Shown here piece by piece: positions 42,042-52,475 of a DNA stretch of 64,000 bases. Source of the stretch: Thiohalocapsa sp. PB-PSB1 (GTDB lineage: Bacteria; Pseudomonadota; Gammaproteobacteria; Chromatiales; Chromatiaceae); assembly GCA_016745215.1 (NCBI GenBank), contig CP050890.1:496001-560000 (forward strand), given 5' to 3'. The notes under the pieces are model-generated. The model did no database searches and had not been told where the DNA came from. It saw only the letters and a program-made list of their open reading frames with translations. Each line of letters opens with the position of its first letter. Positions within the stretch are counted from its first letter, which is position 1. The translations under genes were made by a program, and so were the position numbers.

Positions 42042-44450
42042 GTGAAGCTACGCTACTACATTCTGATTCTGCTGCTGCTGTTTGGCCTTACGCCATTGCT
42101 TCTGGCGGTGTTAATTAACCTGCCATTGGTACTTGATCGCACCGCAATGTTCTACCAGAAAGCCTACCTGCAGAACTTGCGCGCGGATTTTCGCGACCTG
42201 GACCAACACCTGGCCAGTCGCGACGAGATGATCCGCATGCTTGCAAAGTTGCCGGAGCCCGGCGTCATCCTTGGCGAGGGCGGCAGCGAGGACGAGGTGG
42301 ACATGGCGCGTGCCCGCTACACCGGCTGGATCAATCAAATGCTTGCCGATCAGGCCGACGTGATCCAAATTCTTTTTTTGGATGACATTGGTAACGAGCG
42401 CTTCTGGCTGCGCCGTGATCGCGACAGCAAGGAATGGCGCCCTACCGAACTGCCGCCGGAGCCTCCAAATCGTGGCTTCGTCAACGCCGGCATGAAATTG
42501 CAAGCGGGCGAGGTCATAGTCAGCCGTATCCGCATCAATCCCTACGCGGCCAGCGAAGATCCGCGCCAACTCATGACCTTGCAGTTGGCGAGCCCGATTG
42601 GCGAAATAACGCGTGCAGGAGGTCGACGACGGGGACTGTTGCTGATGAGCATCGACGTTGGTGGCCTAGCGCAGTTCTATCGCGATACGCTCTGGGTTAA
42701 CAACAATGGCAGTTATCTGCGACCCGGGAAACCATTCGGCGAAGAACCGGGGGCGTTTCAGGATTTCCCGGGATTGGAGCAGATCTTCGCCGACGCCAAG
42801 CTGGCGCTGTGGAAGGGCAACGATGGTCAGCAACTGTTGTGGGTGCCAATGTTCTTGACTGAAGATGCGGAACCTCTATGGGTAGGACGACAGGTGGATC
42901 CGTCGCCGCTGGAAGAATTCCGCAATGCACTCATTGCACGCGTGTTGACGATCGTCTTACTGTTGGTCGTGGTGGTGCTACTGATCGCGCGCTGGCTGGC
43001 CAGCCGCGCCGAGCGTTTCGGCCATGAACTCATCAGCGGTATTGCAACCATCCTTGGCGATGGCGAGCCGAAACGCTTCGCTTGGAGCGGCCCACGCGAG
43101 GTACACGAACTGGGCAATCAACTCAACGCTTTGGCACGCACGCATGCTGAGCATATTGCCACCGATCGCCAGCACACCCGCCAATTGGAACAATCCAACC
43201 GGTACAAGTCCGAGTTCCTGGCCAATGTCAGTCATGAACTCCGCACTCCGCTGAACTCCATCCTGCTGCTTTCGAAGATGCTGGCCGCACGGGAATCGAA
43301 GCTGGATGCCGAGCAGCGACGACAGGCTCAAATCATTCACGAAGCCGGGCGCGATCTGCGAGCAATGATCGATAACGTGCTCGACATTTCTCGCCTCGAA
43401 GCAGGTCCAGTCACTGTTTGCCTGGAATGGGTGGAACTGCGGCCCATGCTGGCCGAACTGGTTGCCATGGTCGGCCCTATTTTTAATGACAAAGGGCTGA
43501 ATCTACGTGTCGAGACCGACCCAATGGCTCCCCCGCGCATTTATAGCGATCGTGATAAGCTGCGACAGATTGTAAAAAACTTTTTGTCGAACGCGGCTAA
43601 GTTCACCGAGACCGGCGGCGTGGTGGTCTCGCTTGCCCCGGGCGACTCCACGTGCCCTCTGGCAATCGCGGTCGCCGATACTGGAATCGGCATTGCCCCG
43701 GGAAAAGAGGATGTCATTTTCAACGCCTTTCAGCAGGCAGACGGCTCCACTCGCCGACGTTACGGTGGCACTGGCCTTGGCCTATCCATCAGCCGCGAAC
43801 TCGCGCATCTGCTTGGTGGTCGCATCGAGGTTGAGAGCATGTTTGGGCAAGGTTCGCGCTTCACGTTGTATTTGCCATTGTCACTTGACCCGGAGGAGCT
43901 GGACGCGGTCGAGATCATACAGGAACGGGATCAGGGGGGTGAATCCGCGCCCACATCGGTACTGCCCGTCCAAAGCCTGGATCCAGGTAAGACTTGCGCT
44001 GACAATCCAACAGGGCGTGGGCGCGGAGAACACTGGGTACTGCTGCTGGAGAGGGATGTGCATAGTTTAGTCACCATCGCTGCGCAATTGGAGGCATTAG
44101 GGGTTCGGGTACAAACCGCTGCCGATGGCGAGGAGGCGCTGGAGACTCTTCAAGATGAACGCGATTGCGCCCTGCTACTGTTGGCGACGCCGGTTTCGCA
44201 GCAACAAAGCTGTGATACGATCACAGCCGTGCGGACCCAGTTGGGCTTGGGGAATCTGCCCATCGTCATGCTTGGTGATATGGATCAAGCGCAGCGTCAA
44301 CAGTGCTTGGAAGCAGGCGCCAGTGGCTTCCTCGAGAAACCCATTGTCATCGAATCGCTGGAAGCGATGCTCGATGCGGCGCTGGCCGGTCGTCGTGAGC
44401 CTTCCGCGTGTGCAATGGACGACACGACTTTGCAGGTCGCACGCTCCTGA
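42042..44450 (+). CDS. Hybrid sensor histidine kinase with a degenerate receiver domain
   Basis: The 802-residue protein starts at GTG (42042), right after the upstream terminator and with no clear ribosome site. The N-terminal helix (6-29), a long extracytoplasmic sensor region (30-295) and a second helix (299-318) precede a HAMP-like linker. The HisKA box FLANVSHELRTPLNSILLL contains H398. The ATPase boxes NFLSNAAKF, ADTGIGI and GGTGLGLSISREL are intact. Residues 663-785 form a receiver fold, but the phosphoacceptor Asp is replaced (A715 in LLLLATPVSQ) and the acidic pocket is poor (LLERD), while K766 remains. Phosphotransfer must go to another protein, plausibly the regulator encoded next. 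Confidence 0.9.
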   Translation: MKLRYYILILLLLFGLTPLLLAVLINLPLVLDRTAMFYQKAYLQNLRADFRDLDQHLASRDEMIRMLAKLPEPGVILGEGGSEDEVDMARARYTGWINQMLADQADVIQILFLDDIGNERFWLRRDRDSKEWRPTELPPEPPNRGFVNAGMKLQAGEVIVSRIRINPYAASEDPRQLMTLQLASPIGEITRAGGRRRGLLLMSIDVGGLAQFYRDTLWVNNNGSYLRPGKPFGEEPGAFQDFPGLEQIFADAKLALWKGNDGQQLLWVPMFLTEDAEPLWVGRQVDPSPLEEFRNALIARVLTIVLLLVVVVLLIARWLASRAERFGHELISGIATILGDGEPKRFAWSGPREVHELGNQLNALARTHAEHIATDRQHTRQLEQSNRYKSEFLANVSHELRTPLNSILLLSKMLAARESKLDAEQRRQAQIIHEAGRDLRAMIDNVLDISRLEAGPVTVCLEWVELRPMLAELVAMVGPIFNDKGLNLRVETDPMAPPRIYSDRDKLRQIVKNFLSNAAKFTETGGVVVSLAPGDSTCPLAIAVADTGIGIAPGKEDVIFNAFQQADGSTRRRYGGTGLGLSISRELAHLLGGRIEVESMFGQGSRFTLYLPLSLDPEELDAVEIIQERDQGGESAPTSVLPVQSLDPGKTCADNPTGRGRGEHWVLLLERDVHSLVTIAAQLEALGVRVQTAADGEEALETLQDERDCALLLLATPVSQQQSCDTITAVRTQLGLGNLPIVMLGDMDQAQRQQCLEAGASGFLEKPIVIESLEAMLDAALAGRREPSACAMDDTTLQVARS

Positions 44451-44559
44451 GGCGATCAACCAAAGATCCTGGGGCGAACAATCAAAGCAACACCATGGCC
44501 AGGGTATGCATGGGTTCCCCATCACACGGCATTTCCAAACCAGTAGAGCGATTGATCGA

Positions 44560-45429
44560 ATGACCGGCGCACCCGAGTACAAGATCCTTATCGTCGACGA
44601 TCACGCGCACAATTTGTATACTCTGCGCACCTTGATCCATAGGCACCTGGACGCCCTGGTGCTCGAGGCATCCTCAGGCCGGGCAGCCATCGACTTAACC
44701 CTCGAGCAACGCGCTATCGATCTGATCATTCTTGATGTACAGATGCCAGAAATGGATGGTTTTCAGACAGCCTCCCTATTGAAGCTGCGCAAGCGCACGC
44801 GCGATGTGCCCATCATTTTTCTCACCGCCGCCTTTAAGTCCGAGGAGTTCCAACAGCGAGGGTTCGCAGTCGGTGCGGTTGACTATCTGCTAAAACCCAT
44901 TGACGATAATCTTCTGATCAACAAGATCAGCACTTATTTTCGATTAATCGAAAAGGAGCGTATGCTGAACCGTTCGCTGGAGCAAAAGGTCGCCGAGCGC
45001 ACGGCGGCGCTGGAGCAGGCTCGGGGATATCTTGCAAATATCATCAGTCATATGGGTGAGGCACTGTTGGTGCTCGATCCTCGTGGCTTGATCAAAACGA
45101 CCAATCCAGCCGCCTGCCGCATGCTCGGCTACGCTGAGCAGGAGCTGGTCGGACTGCCGATTGGCGATGTATTCGAGGAAGAGGCTGACGAAGAGGCCGG
45201 CGCCTTCATGGGCACCTGGCTCGAAGCTCTGATCCGCACCGGCGCCTTGGCCAAGATCGAGGCACGCTTCATCACTCAGGATGGAGTGCGGGTACCGATC
45301 CTATTTTCGCGAACCGCACTCAAGGATGCCGACGGCGCGATCACCGATATCATCTGCATCGCCAAAGACATGAGCGGCTATGTGCGGGTCGAGACCGCGG
45401 CTTATCGACTCTCTGACAGATCGAAATGA
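44560..45429 (+). CDS. Receiver-PAS response regulator
   Basis: The product is 289 residues from the ATG at 44560. The receiver domain has the full set of residues: acid pair in ILIVDDHAHN, D59 in LIILDVQMPEMDGF and K112 in DYLLKPID. A coiled linker (RSLEQKVAERTAALEQA) leads into a PAS domain (about 158-275; GEALLVLDPRGLIKTTNPAA, AACRMLGYAEQELVGLPIGD). There is no output enzyme domain, so it probably signals through protein contacts. It lies 109 bp after the hybrid kinase and is the likely partner. Confidence 0.85.
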   Translation: MTGAPEYKILIVDDHAHNLYTLRTLIHRHLDALVLEASSGRAAIDLTLEQRAIDLIILDVQMPEMDGFQTASLLKLRKRTRDVPIIFLTAAFKSEEFQQRGFAVGAVDYLLKPIDDNLLINKISTYFRLIEKERMLNRSLEQKVAERTAALEQARGYLANIISHMGEALLVLDPRGLIKTTNPAACRMLGYAEQELVGLPIGDVFEEEADEEAGAFMGTWLEALIRTGALAKIEARFITQDGVRVPILFSRTALKDADGAITDIICIAKDMSGYVRVETAAYRLSDRSK

Positions 45430-45490
45430 CAGATCGAAATAAGACCGAACCAAATCGGCCGTTTTCCAAGACCATGCGAGCAGATCGATC

Positions 45491-45841
45491 ATGAGCGAAC
45501 AGACCCCCAGTCATCTCCCCGAGCCCCCCGAAAAACAGGAGGAAGATACCGCGCTGACAGCAATGGCTTTAAAAGCGATGGCCCATCCATTGCGCTGGAA
45601 GATCCTGTGCTCCCTGGGCAATCATGAACTCTCCGTTGGTGAAATTGTCGAGCGAACCGGCACATCGCAAAGTAATATTTCACAGCATTTGGAGCAATTG
45701 CGGAACAAAAATATCGTCGTTGCGCGTAAAGAGGCGAACCGAATCTACTACCGCATCCGGAACCATCAATTATTGGAATTAATCGGCATCATGCGCGAAG
45801 TACTCTGTCCGGCCAATCTTGACGATCGCTATCCACGTTGA
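45491..45841 (+). CDS. ArsR-family winged-helix regulator
   Basis: The 116-residue protein has an ArsR-type helix-turn-helix: ALKAMAHPLRWKILCSLGN near 26-44, GEIVERTGTSQSNISQHLEQ near 51-70 and the wing NIVVARKEANRIYYRIR. The metal-binding motif ELCVCDL is not present, so it may sense redox state or be a plain repressor. It lies 61 bp after the receiver-PAS gene on the same strand, possibly co-transcribed. Confidence 0.88.
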   Translation: MSEQTPSHLPEPPEKQEEDTALTAMALKAMAHPLRWKILCSLGNHELSVGEIVERTGTSQSNISQHLEQLRNKNIVVARKEANRIYYRIRNHQLLELIGIMREVLCPANLDDRYPR

Positions 45842-46137
45842 AGAATGCGCTTCGCTTGCCCTTCAAGGGCAATCAGCAGTGCTGAGCAAGGCAGCCAAGC
45901 AAGGCAAGCGGGTGCGGATCGAGCGCAATCGCGCTTTTTCGAATTTTTGCGATTCTGCACCATAACCGCCGCATATGAAGGCCGAGGTGAGCCTGCGAAC
46001 GCCAGCAACCAGCCGTTTACTGCGGCGCTGATGTCAGGGTTCACATCTCACCCTGACCAACAGCCAATTCCTTTACTATCCAAAGTGTGCAGCTTGAACC
46101 CGGATGCCGTCGCCGGTCGCGCTTCGGCGCATTCATA
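45842..46137. terminator. Terminator region after the arsR-like gene
   Basis: TTGCCCTTCAAGGGCAA at 45856-45872 is a small perfect palindrome just after the stop. AGCGC-AATC-GCGCT-TTTT at 45922-45940 is a compact GC stem with a T-run, a plausible terminator. No gene is seen in the rest of the spacer. Confidence 0.45.
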
Positions 46138-46584
46138 CTAGGCTGCCGCCGCATCCTTATCCTGTACCTTGCGCATCAGCGGGTAGAGATGTTCGGTTTC
46201 CCGCTGGATGCGGTCGAGCACCAACGCAAACATCTGCTCGGTCTCTGTCAAAAACGCCTCGTGATTGCGGATTGTCAGCTGACGACGAGATTCGTTGCAC
46301 CAATCCCGCAGATATTGATTAAAGATGCGTTTAATCTCGTTGGAGCCGGATAGAAAACGGTCTGCCGTATTCTTGACAGATTGATCCGGATAAGAAATCA
46401 GCTTGCTGCAAAGCTCGCGATCGACCAGTTCAATATGCTCTTTGACCTTGGCGCTATACTCGAAAAACACATCGCAAGCCGTTTGGGTATCGCAGATCTC
46501 GCGGTTTTGTACCAGATACAAAAAGACGTTGGATAGTTCAGTAATTTTGTGATTTTGAGCGTGAAGTTTCGAGAAGGCAGTCAT
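46138..46584 (-). CDS. Hemerythrin-like domain protein
   Basis: The 148-residue all-helical protein has spaced His/Glu positions: AQNHKITELSNVFLYLVQNR near 9-28, KVKEHIELVDREL near 47-59, TIRNHEAFLTETEQM near 104-118 and RETEHLYPLMRK near 128-139. These fit an HHE/hemerythrin four-helix bundle with a di-iron site, though the ligand spacing is not canonical. Such proteins sense or store O2 or NO or help in iron handling. It is convergent with the arsR-like gene. Confidence 0.7.
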   Translation of the reverse strand: MTAFSKLHAQNHKITELSNVFLYLVQNREICDTQTACDVFFEYSAKVKEHIELVDRELCSKLISYPDQSVKNTADRFLSGSNEIKRIFNQYLRDWCNESRRQLTIRNHEAFLTETEQMFALVLDRIQRETEHLYPLMRKVQDKDAAAA

Positions 46585-46997
46585 TTCGCGGCATGCTCCT
46601 AAGGCATTCGTTTGTCGTCAGGATGACGAAGGCTTCTGCGAAGTTGTCGAACCCGGCATCTTTCGACTGTTGAGACCAGCTTGTCAGGGAGAGCTGAGCC
46701 TCACCTGTTCATTGCTCCGCCCATCGCAGAGTGAAAAGATAGGATTACCACAACAGCCGCACTGTCTCAAGCAAGCGCCAGCTTTTTGCTCTGTCTGTGC
46801 GCTGCCAAACTGTCGAGCAATCCCGGGGAGTTCATAGGGCGATTGCCGAAAATTATTCGACCAGATGATGCAGCAAGCGGGCGTCAAGACAAATCCGTAG
46901 CATCAAAGTCGACAGCAATCGCCTAAATTCTTCCTGGTAATGCAGCATTCAGGTTGGGTGCGGAAAAATCTGGCATGGCACCTCCTTGCAACCAAGA
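46585..46997. other. Spacer containing a short family A element
   Basis: No gene. A reduced family A copy lies at 46837-46926. The remainder (46590-46830) shows nothing recognisable. Confidence 0.45.
46837..46926. mobile_element. MITE-like family A, internally deleted copy 5
   Basis: GGGCGATTGCCGAAAATTAT and GTCGACAGCAATCGCCTAA are the family A ends, only 90 bp apart. ATTCGACCAGATG and GGGCGTCAAGACAA are reduced forms of the internal words. Confidence 0.6.
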
Positions 46998-48740
<1,743 letters not shown>

Positions 48741-48856
48741 GGCGAAGGCTCAAGACGAATCGATGAATATCTCCATCATACTGCCGTGCGATAATTCGGC
48801 GTTGATCCGCGCCAATCGCACGCGCCATTGCGCCAGGTTATTTGCAGAGGTCAGTA

Positions 48857-49678
48857 TTGAAAAGCCCGACATTAGATAGCCTGACAGATAATCTGATCGC
48901 CCGCTGGTGGCATCGGCGCGCGCTGCGTCGGGCGCATGCCAATATCGACCCGGAACTCTGGCCCGCAGCCATTCGGGCGTTGCCATTGCTTGAAGGGCTT
49001 GACGAATCGGCCTTGCTGCGGCTGCTGGACCTATCTGCCCTGTTCCTGCAAGACAAGGCGTTGGAGCTGGCACAGGGCGCTGAACTCAGTGCAAGCGCAG
49101 GCCTGGAGTTGGCACTTCAGGCCTGTCTGCCGATTCTGAATCTGGGCCTTTCCTGGTACCGAGGCTGGCATGCGCTGATCCTCTATCCGGATGTATTCGT
49201 TCCAGCGCGGGAGGTTGTCGGGGAAGACGGCGTCGTGTGGGTCGACCATAAGCCAAGAAGCGGAGAAGCATGGCAGCATGGACCGGTGATCCTGTCATTG
49301 GCCGATGTTGCGGCAGGCCACAAACGTGATGGCTACAATATCGTCATCCACGAACTGGCACACAAACTCGATATGCGCAGCGGATATGCCAACGGCCATC
49401 CGCCACTGCATGCCGGTATCAGCGACGCGGGTTGGGCTGAAGATCTGGGCAGCGCTTACGCCGACCTGTGTCGGCGCACGCAGGCTGGCCGCTGGCCTAA
49501 AGACGAGTTTTCAATCGACCCCTACGGCAGCGAGTCGCCGGCGGAGTTTTTTGCCGTTTGCAGCGAGATGTTTTTCGAACTGCCGCATCAGTTGCGCTGT
49601 GAATATCCACGGGTTTATCGACGCTTGAGCGCGTTCTATCGGCAAGAGCCGGCCACCAGATTAACGCCTGTCCAGTGA
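48857..49678 (+). CDS. mtfA: Zinc-dependent peptidase of the MtfA family
   Basis: The product is about 273 residues from the TTG at 48857, with AGAGG 7 bp upstream; TTG at 48842 is the alternative. The M90 zinc site is NIVIHELAHKLDMRSGYANG, with the third ligand expected in ESPAEFFAVCSEMFFE. WYRGWHALILYPDVFVPARE near 105-124 is typical of MtfA. In E. coli it binds the repressor Mlc and so affects glucose PTS genes; cytoplasmic. No Mlc or ptsG is seen here. Confidence 0.93.
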   Translation: MKSPTLDSLTDNLIARWWHRRALRRAHANIDPELWPAAIRALPLLEGLDESALLRLLDLSALFLQDKALELAQGAELSASAGLELALQACLPILNLGLSWYRGWHALILYPDVFVPAREVVGEDGVVWVDHKPRSGEAWQHGPVILSLADVAAGHKRDGYNIVIHELAHKLDMRSGYANGHPPLHAGISDAGWAEDLGSAYADLCRRTQAGRWPKDEFSIDPYGSESPAEFFAVCSEMFFELPHQLRCEYPRVYRRLSAFYRQEPATRLTPVQ

Positions 49679-49706
49679 TCGGACAGACCACAGAAGCATC
49701 GTCTCA

Positions 49707-50510
49707 TCAGCGCCGGATCAAGGTCAGCTTGTCATGCTCATCGTCGATGGTCATCTGATATCGGCTGAGCACATTCATACCCAACAAGCCGCTCGAGCCG
49801 AGTTTGTCGTCCTCAAGGAAAGCCACCTCCACATCCGCGACCTTCTGATCCCCCAGCCATAGGCCGGGCAATTTGCCGATACGTGCCTGTACTTGGCCGT
49901 TGGCCGTCTGTACCCGGCGCTTGCGCAGTCCGCTTTCTGCAATGCCCAAGGCCGCGATCATCGACCCCGGCAGCACCAGGGTATCGGCGCCGGTATCAAT
50001 CAGCAGAGCGCGTTCCACGCGCTTCCCGTTGCTGGTCTCCAGCGAAACCCGTACCGAATGTTGATTACCGTTTCGCACCGTGGGCAACTCGATCTGACCT
50101 GGTATAGGCTCGGCTTCGGCCTGTTCTTCATCGGTTGGTTCATCGACATGAATCACGGTCTTGGGCGGGGCCTGCCCGGGCATCGCCATACCGAGTACGA
50201 TGACGCGTTCAATTTCGCCTTGCGGCCCCTGTAAGATAATATGATCAAAATTCTCCAGCAGCAGCCGAACCTGCTGATAGGGAGTATCGCCCTCGGCACG
50301 CCCGATGGCATCCTGCACGTGTTCCTCGCCCCTCACCTCAAACCCATGCACCGACGCGAGCCGCTCCAACTCCTCCGCCACATCCACTTGCGCCGCCTCG
50401 GCGGTCGTGGCCAATCCGCTACCGCAGCCCCATACAAATAGCACAGGAAGTATCCGTTGCAGCAACGGGACAGCGATTGAAGGGCATATGCGTATTGGAT
50501 TTGGTGCCAT
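49707..50510 (-). CDS. Retropepsin-like aspartic protease (clan AA), exported
   Basis: The product is 267 residues from the ATG at 50510 (AGAGAA upstream), with a signal-like hydrophobic stretch (SIAVPLLQRILPVLFVWGCG) that includes a possible lipobox cysteine. Residues 45-125 are a small domain of unknown type. Residues 140-267 form one retropepsin lobe: LLIDTGADTLVL with D172-TG, and GLLGMNVLSRYQMTIDD near the end. Such single-lobe proteases act as dimers in the periplasm or at the membrane; the substrate is unknown. It is convergent with mtfA. Confidence 0.85.
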   Translation of the reverse strand: MAPNPIRICPSIAVPLLQRILPVLFVWGCGSGLATTAEAAQVDVAEELERLASVHGFEVRGEEHVQDAIGRAEGDTPYQQVRLLLENFDHIILQGPQGEIERVIVLGMAMPGQAPPKTVIHVDEPTDEEQAEAEPIPGQIELPTVRNGNQHSVRVSLETSNGKRVERALLIDTGADTLVLPGSMIAALGIAESGLRKRRVQTANGQVQARIGKLPGLWLGDQKVADVEVAFLEDDKLGSSGLLGMNVLSRYQMTIDDEHDKLTLIRR

Positions 50511-50572
50511 GATGTTATGTTCTCTTGGAAATTGGCGGCAATTGGCCGACACCATGCCAGCCTATGGAAAGC

Positions 50573-50622
50573 TTAGGCGATTGGCGGAAATTTTCATACT
50601 GGGTGCTGTCTGAAAATTTCAG
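50573..50622. mobile_element. MITE-like family A, partial copy 6
   Basis: TTAGGCGATTGGCGGAAATT resembles the family A left end. TTTTCATACTGG and GAAAATTTCAGC form a small imperfect palindrome. The other terminus is not recognisable. Confidence 0.4.
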
Positions 50623-50727
50623 CAAGAAATCTCCCTGGACGCATTGCCACAGGATTGCCATAAGAGGGCGCAACCGGCCCAGCGCGCCCTGGAGAAAGTT
50701 TTATAATCAAACAGCACATTTTCCAGA

Positions 50728-50980
50728 ACGATGAAACATGCGAAAAGCGCGAAAAAAGGCTTTGGTTTGACGTATTAATCCACCCATTTTCGCATTTTTC
50801 GCGCTTTCCCTGATGCTACCTTGCCAACAGCGGTGTTCATGCTGCTTGGGTGCCGCCTGCTGTAGAGTGTTCATCTGTTGACTCCGGACGGAGTTTGGCT
50901 CATCGCAGAGAACGCGGAGAAGAGGATGCATTCGCTTTGGCCCCTCCGCGCACCCTGCGTCTTTGCGGTGAATCCTTAGT
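50728..50980. repeat. Dispersed repeat family C, copy 1
   Basis: GAACGATGAAACATGCGAAA, CATTTTCGCATTTTTCGCGC, ATGCTACCTTGCCAACAGCG and CATCGCAGAGAACGCGGAGA occur in the same order and spacing as at 63598-63805. It is non-coding, about 220-250 bp, and has no obvious terminal inverted repeats. Confidence 0.65.
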
Positions 50981-51033
50981 GATGGTGCAGAAACAAGCTA
51001 AACAGGTTTTTGGCTTGGGTGTCGCCTGCCGAC

Positions 51034-51092
51034 TCATTCGCTACCGCTATCGGCGTCGGTATCGGTATCGGCATCGGCGTCGGTATCGAACT
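51034..51092. repeat. GATCGG/GTCGGT simple-sequence tract
   Basis: Hexamer-like units CGGTATCGG, CGGCATCGG and CGGCGTCGG are repeated about eight times. Comparable tracts occur at 51492-51546, 51690-51712, 6936-6978, 7196-7232 and 57634-57668. Confidence 0.65.
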
Positions 51093-51129
51093 GACCAACC
51101 CGCTATCCGCCAAGCTCCTCGCTGACCGC

Positions 51130-51474
51130 CTAGCCACGCTGTCCGAGCTTCGTGAGCATGGCCACAAGACGATCGAGCAGTGCCTTTTGCTTGCTGTTGT
51201 CGTTTGCGGACAACGCATCGCACACCAGCGAGCACGTCCTGAATCGCAGCGCACTCCAGCGCCGAACCTCGTGCGCTTTCAAACGACCGGCGTCGATCCG
51301 CGCTCGTCGCTTTGCTGTTACCCTCGGCAATGTTCAGCGCGATGGCCTGCGATGCGCGCCTTTGATGCGCGCCTACGATGCGCACAGGAGTTGTTCCTTC
51401 GCGTTACGCGGTCCTTTCACATGCTCGCAGTCGTGCTAGGCCCAGCCGACATACTTCTCATGACCGAATGGCAT
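51130..51474 (-). pseudogene. Four-helix-bundle (S23/IVP family) protein pseudogene
   Basis: Pieces of the four-helix-bundle family (TIGR02436 type) appear in order but in different frames. MPFGHEKYVGWA then stop (TAG) reads from the ATG at 51474; next comes KGPRNAKEQLL; then, in another frame, RASQAIALNIAEGNSKATSA and RGSALECAAIQDVLAG; then, after another shift, CDALSANDNSKQKALLDRLV and AMLTKLGQRG, ending at TAG (51130). At least one nonsense change, an internal loss after EKYVGWA and two frameshifts make it inactive. Members of this family were first noticed within intervening sequences of 23S rRNA genes. GATCGG-type simple repeats flank both ends. Confidence 0.8.
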
Positions 51475-51491
51475 AGGGCGTTTTCTCTCTC

Positions 51492-51546
51492 GATTCCGAT
51501 TCCGATTCCGATAGCGACCCCGACCCCGATCGATCCCGACCCCGAT
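51492..51546. repeat. GATTCC/GACCCC simple-sequence tract
   Basis: GATTCCGATTCCGATTCC is followed by GATAGCGACCCCGACCCCG and GATCGATCCCGACCCCG. The order GATTCC, GATAGCGACCCCGA also appears in reverse complement at 6936-6978. Confidence 0.65.
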
Positions 51547-51904
51547 TGCATTCCGCCGATGTCTGGATAGCGTTGTATAGGTTATTCATGAACCGCTACT
51601 GACATTCTTAGAAGGCAGTACCCAGTAAAGGCAGCACCAGTAAGCGTCAAATTTCTCGTGCCCTGATACCCTGTCTTTTTCATTTCGATCCCGATTACGA
51701 TCAGGATGCAATGGCTGGGGAAACGTCAAAGACCGGCAAAAACAAGCAAATTGGTCTGAAATCTAGTCAAAAATGCAGCCAGGGTCTCTGCTGGGAAGCA
51801 TAATACGGCCGATAGAGCAGCGAATGCGTGCTCCGGCCTTTCGCCGCGGGCTACAATACAATCTTCAACCAGCAATCATTGCCCCCTCGGAGCAAACTCT
51901 CACC

Positions 51905-52432
51905 ATGCGCATCCTCGCACCGATTGGACTCTCGCTGTTGCTGCTTGGCGGGTGTGCCAGCAGCCCGAACGATTGCCGCAAGCCGATCGGCGAACCTGGT
52001 TTGACGCCGATCGCCGCCGCGCGCCGCGCCGGTGTTGTCGGCCAGGCTGTCACATGGGGCGGTACACTGGTTGGTAGCCGCAACCTGTCAGACTTCACCG
52101 AACTGGAAGTGCTGGCCTATCCGCTGGATCGTTGCGGCCGGCCGCGTACCGGTCATGATCCGCTTGGTCGCTTCATCGTACGCCGTCCGGGTTATCTGGA
52201 AACCGCAGACCTGAAACCTGGCCGCGAACTCACCGCTAGTGGCCGCATCATCGCCACCAGCGACGGCCTTATCGGCGCAGCCGACTACCGTTTTCCGGTG
52301 CTGGAAGACGCTAACCCCAGGGTGTGGAGCAAGCGCGATGCTGCTGGCCGCCGCGCAGCGCGCCCGTGGGTCAGCATTGGAGTTGGTGGCGGCCGCGGCT
52401 GGGGCGGCGGTGGCGTCGGCGTGGCATTTTGA
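51905..52432 (+). CDS. Slp-family outer-membrane lipoprotein
   Basis: The product is 175 residues from the ATG at 51905, with lipoprotein signal MRILAPIGLSLLLLGGC. The Slp-like domain has AVTWGGTLVGSRNLSDFTEL near 45-64, VLAYPLDRCGRPR, GRFIVRRPGYLE and GRELTASGRI. The C-terminus is glycine-rich (VGGGRGWGGGGVGVAF). Slp/YeaY lipoproteins are starvation-induced or stress-linked outer-membrane proteins of unclear mechanism. The frame continues open upstream to 51773, but the signal peptide fixes the start. Confidence 0.88.
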   Translation: MRILAPIGLSLLLLGGCASSPNDCRKPIGEPGLTPIAAARRAGVVGQAVTWGGTLVGSRNLSDFTELEVLAYPLDRCGRPRTGHDPLGRFIVRRPGYLETADLKPGRELTASGRIIATSDGLIGAADYRFPVLEDANPRVWSKRDAAGRRAARPWVSIGVGGGRGWGGGGVGVAF

Positions 52433-52475
52433 CGTATCCAGCTGCTGTTTTCCCGGCGATCATCTGTTCCGAACC

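Larger units (their letters stand above)
50511..51904. other. 1.4-kb repeat-rich spacer with a decayed gene
   Basis: Between the protease and the Slp gene lie a half copy of family A (50573-50622), a family C repeat (50728-50980), the four-helix-bundle pseudogene (51130-51474), GATCGG-type simple sequence on both sides of it, and the repeat words GAAGGCAGTACCC and TCTCGTGCCCTGATACCC (51613-51675). No intact gene is seen. Confidence 0.6.

Noticed and set aside
51010..51570. 186-codon plus-strand ORF
   Set aside because: It is the antisense reading of the four-helix-bundle pseudogene and its GATCGG tracts (the repetitive GVGIGIG run comes from simple sequence).
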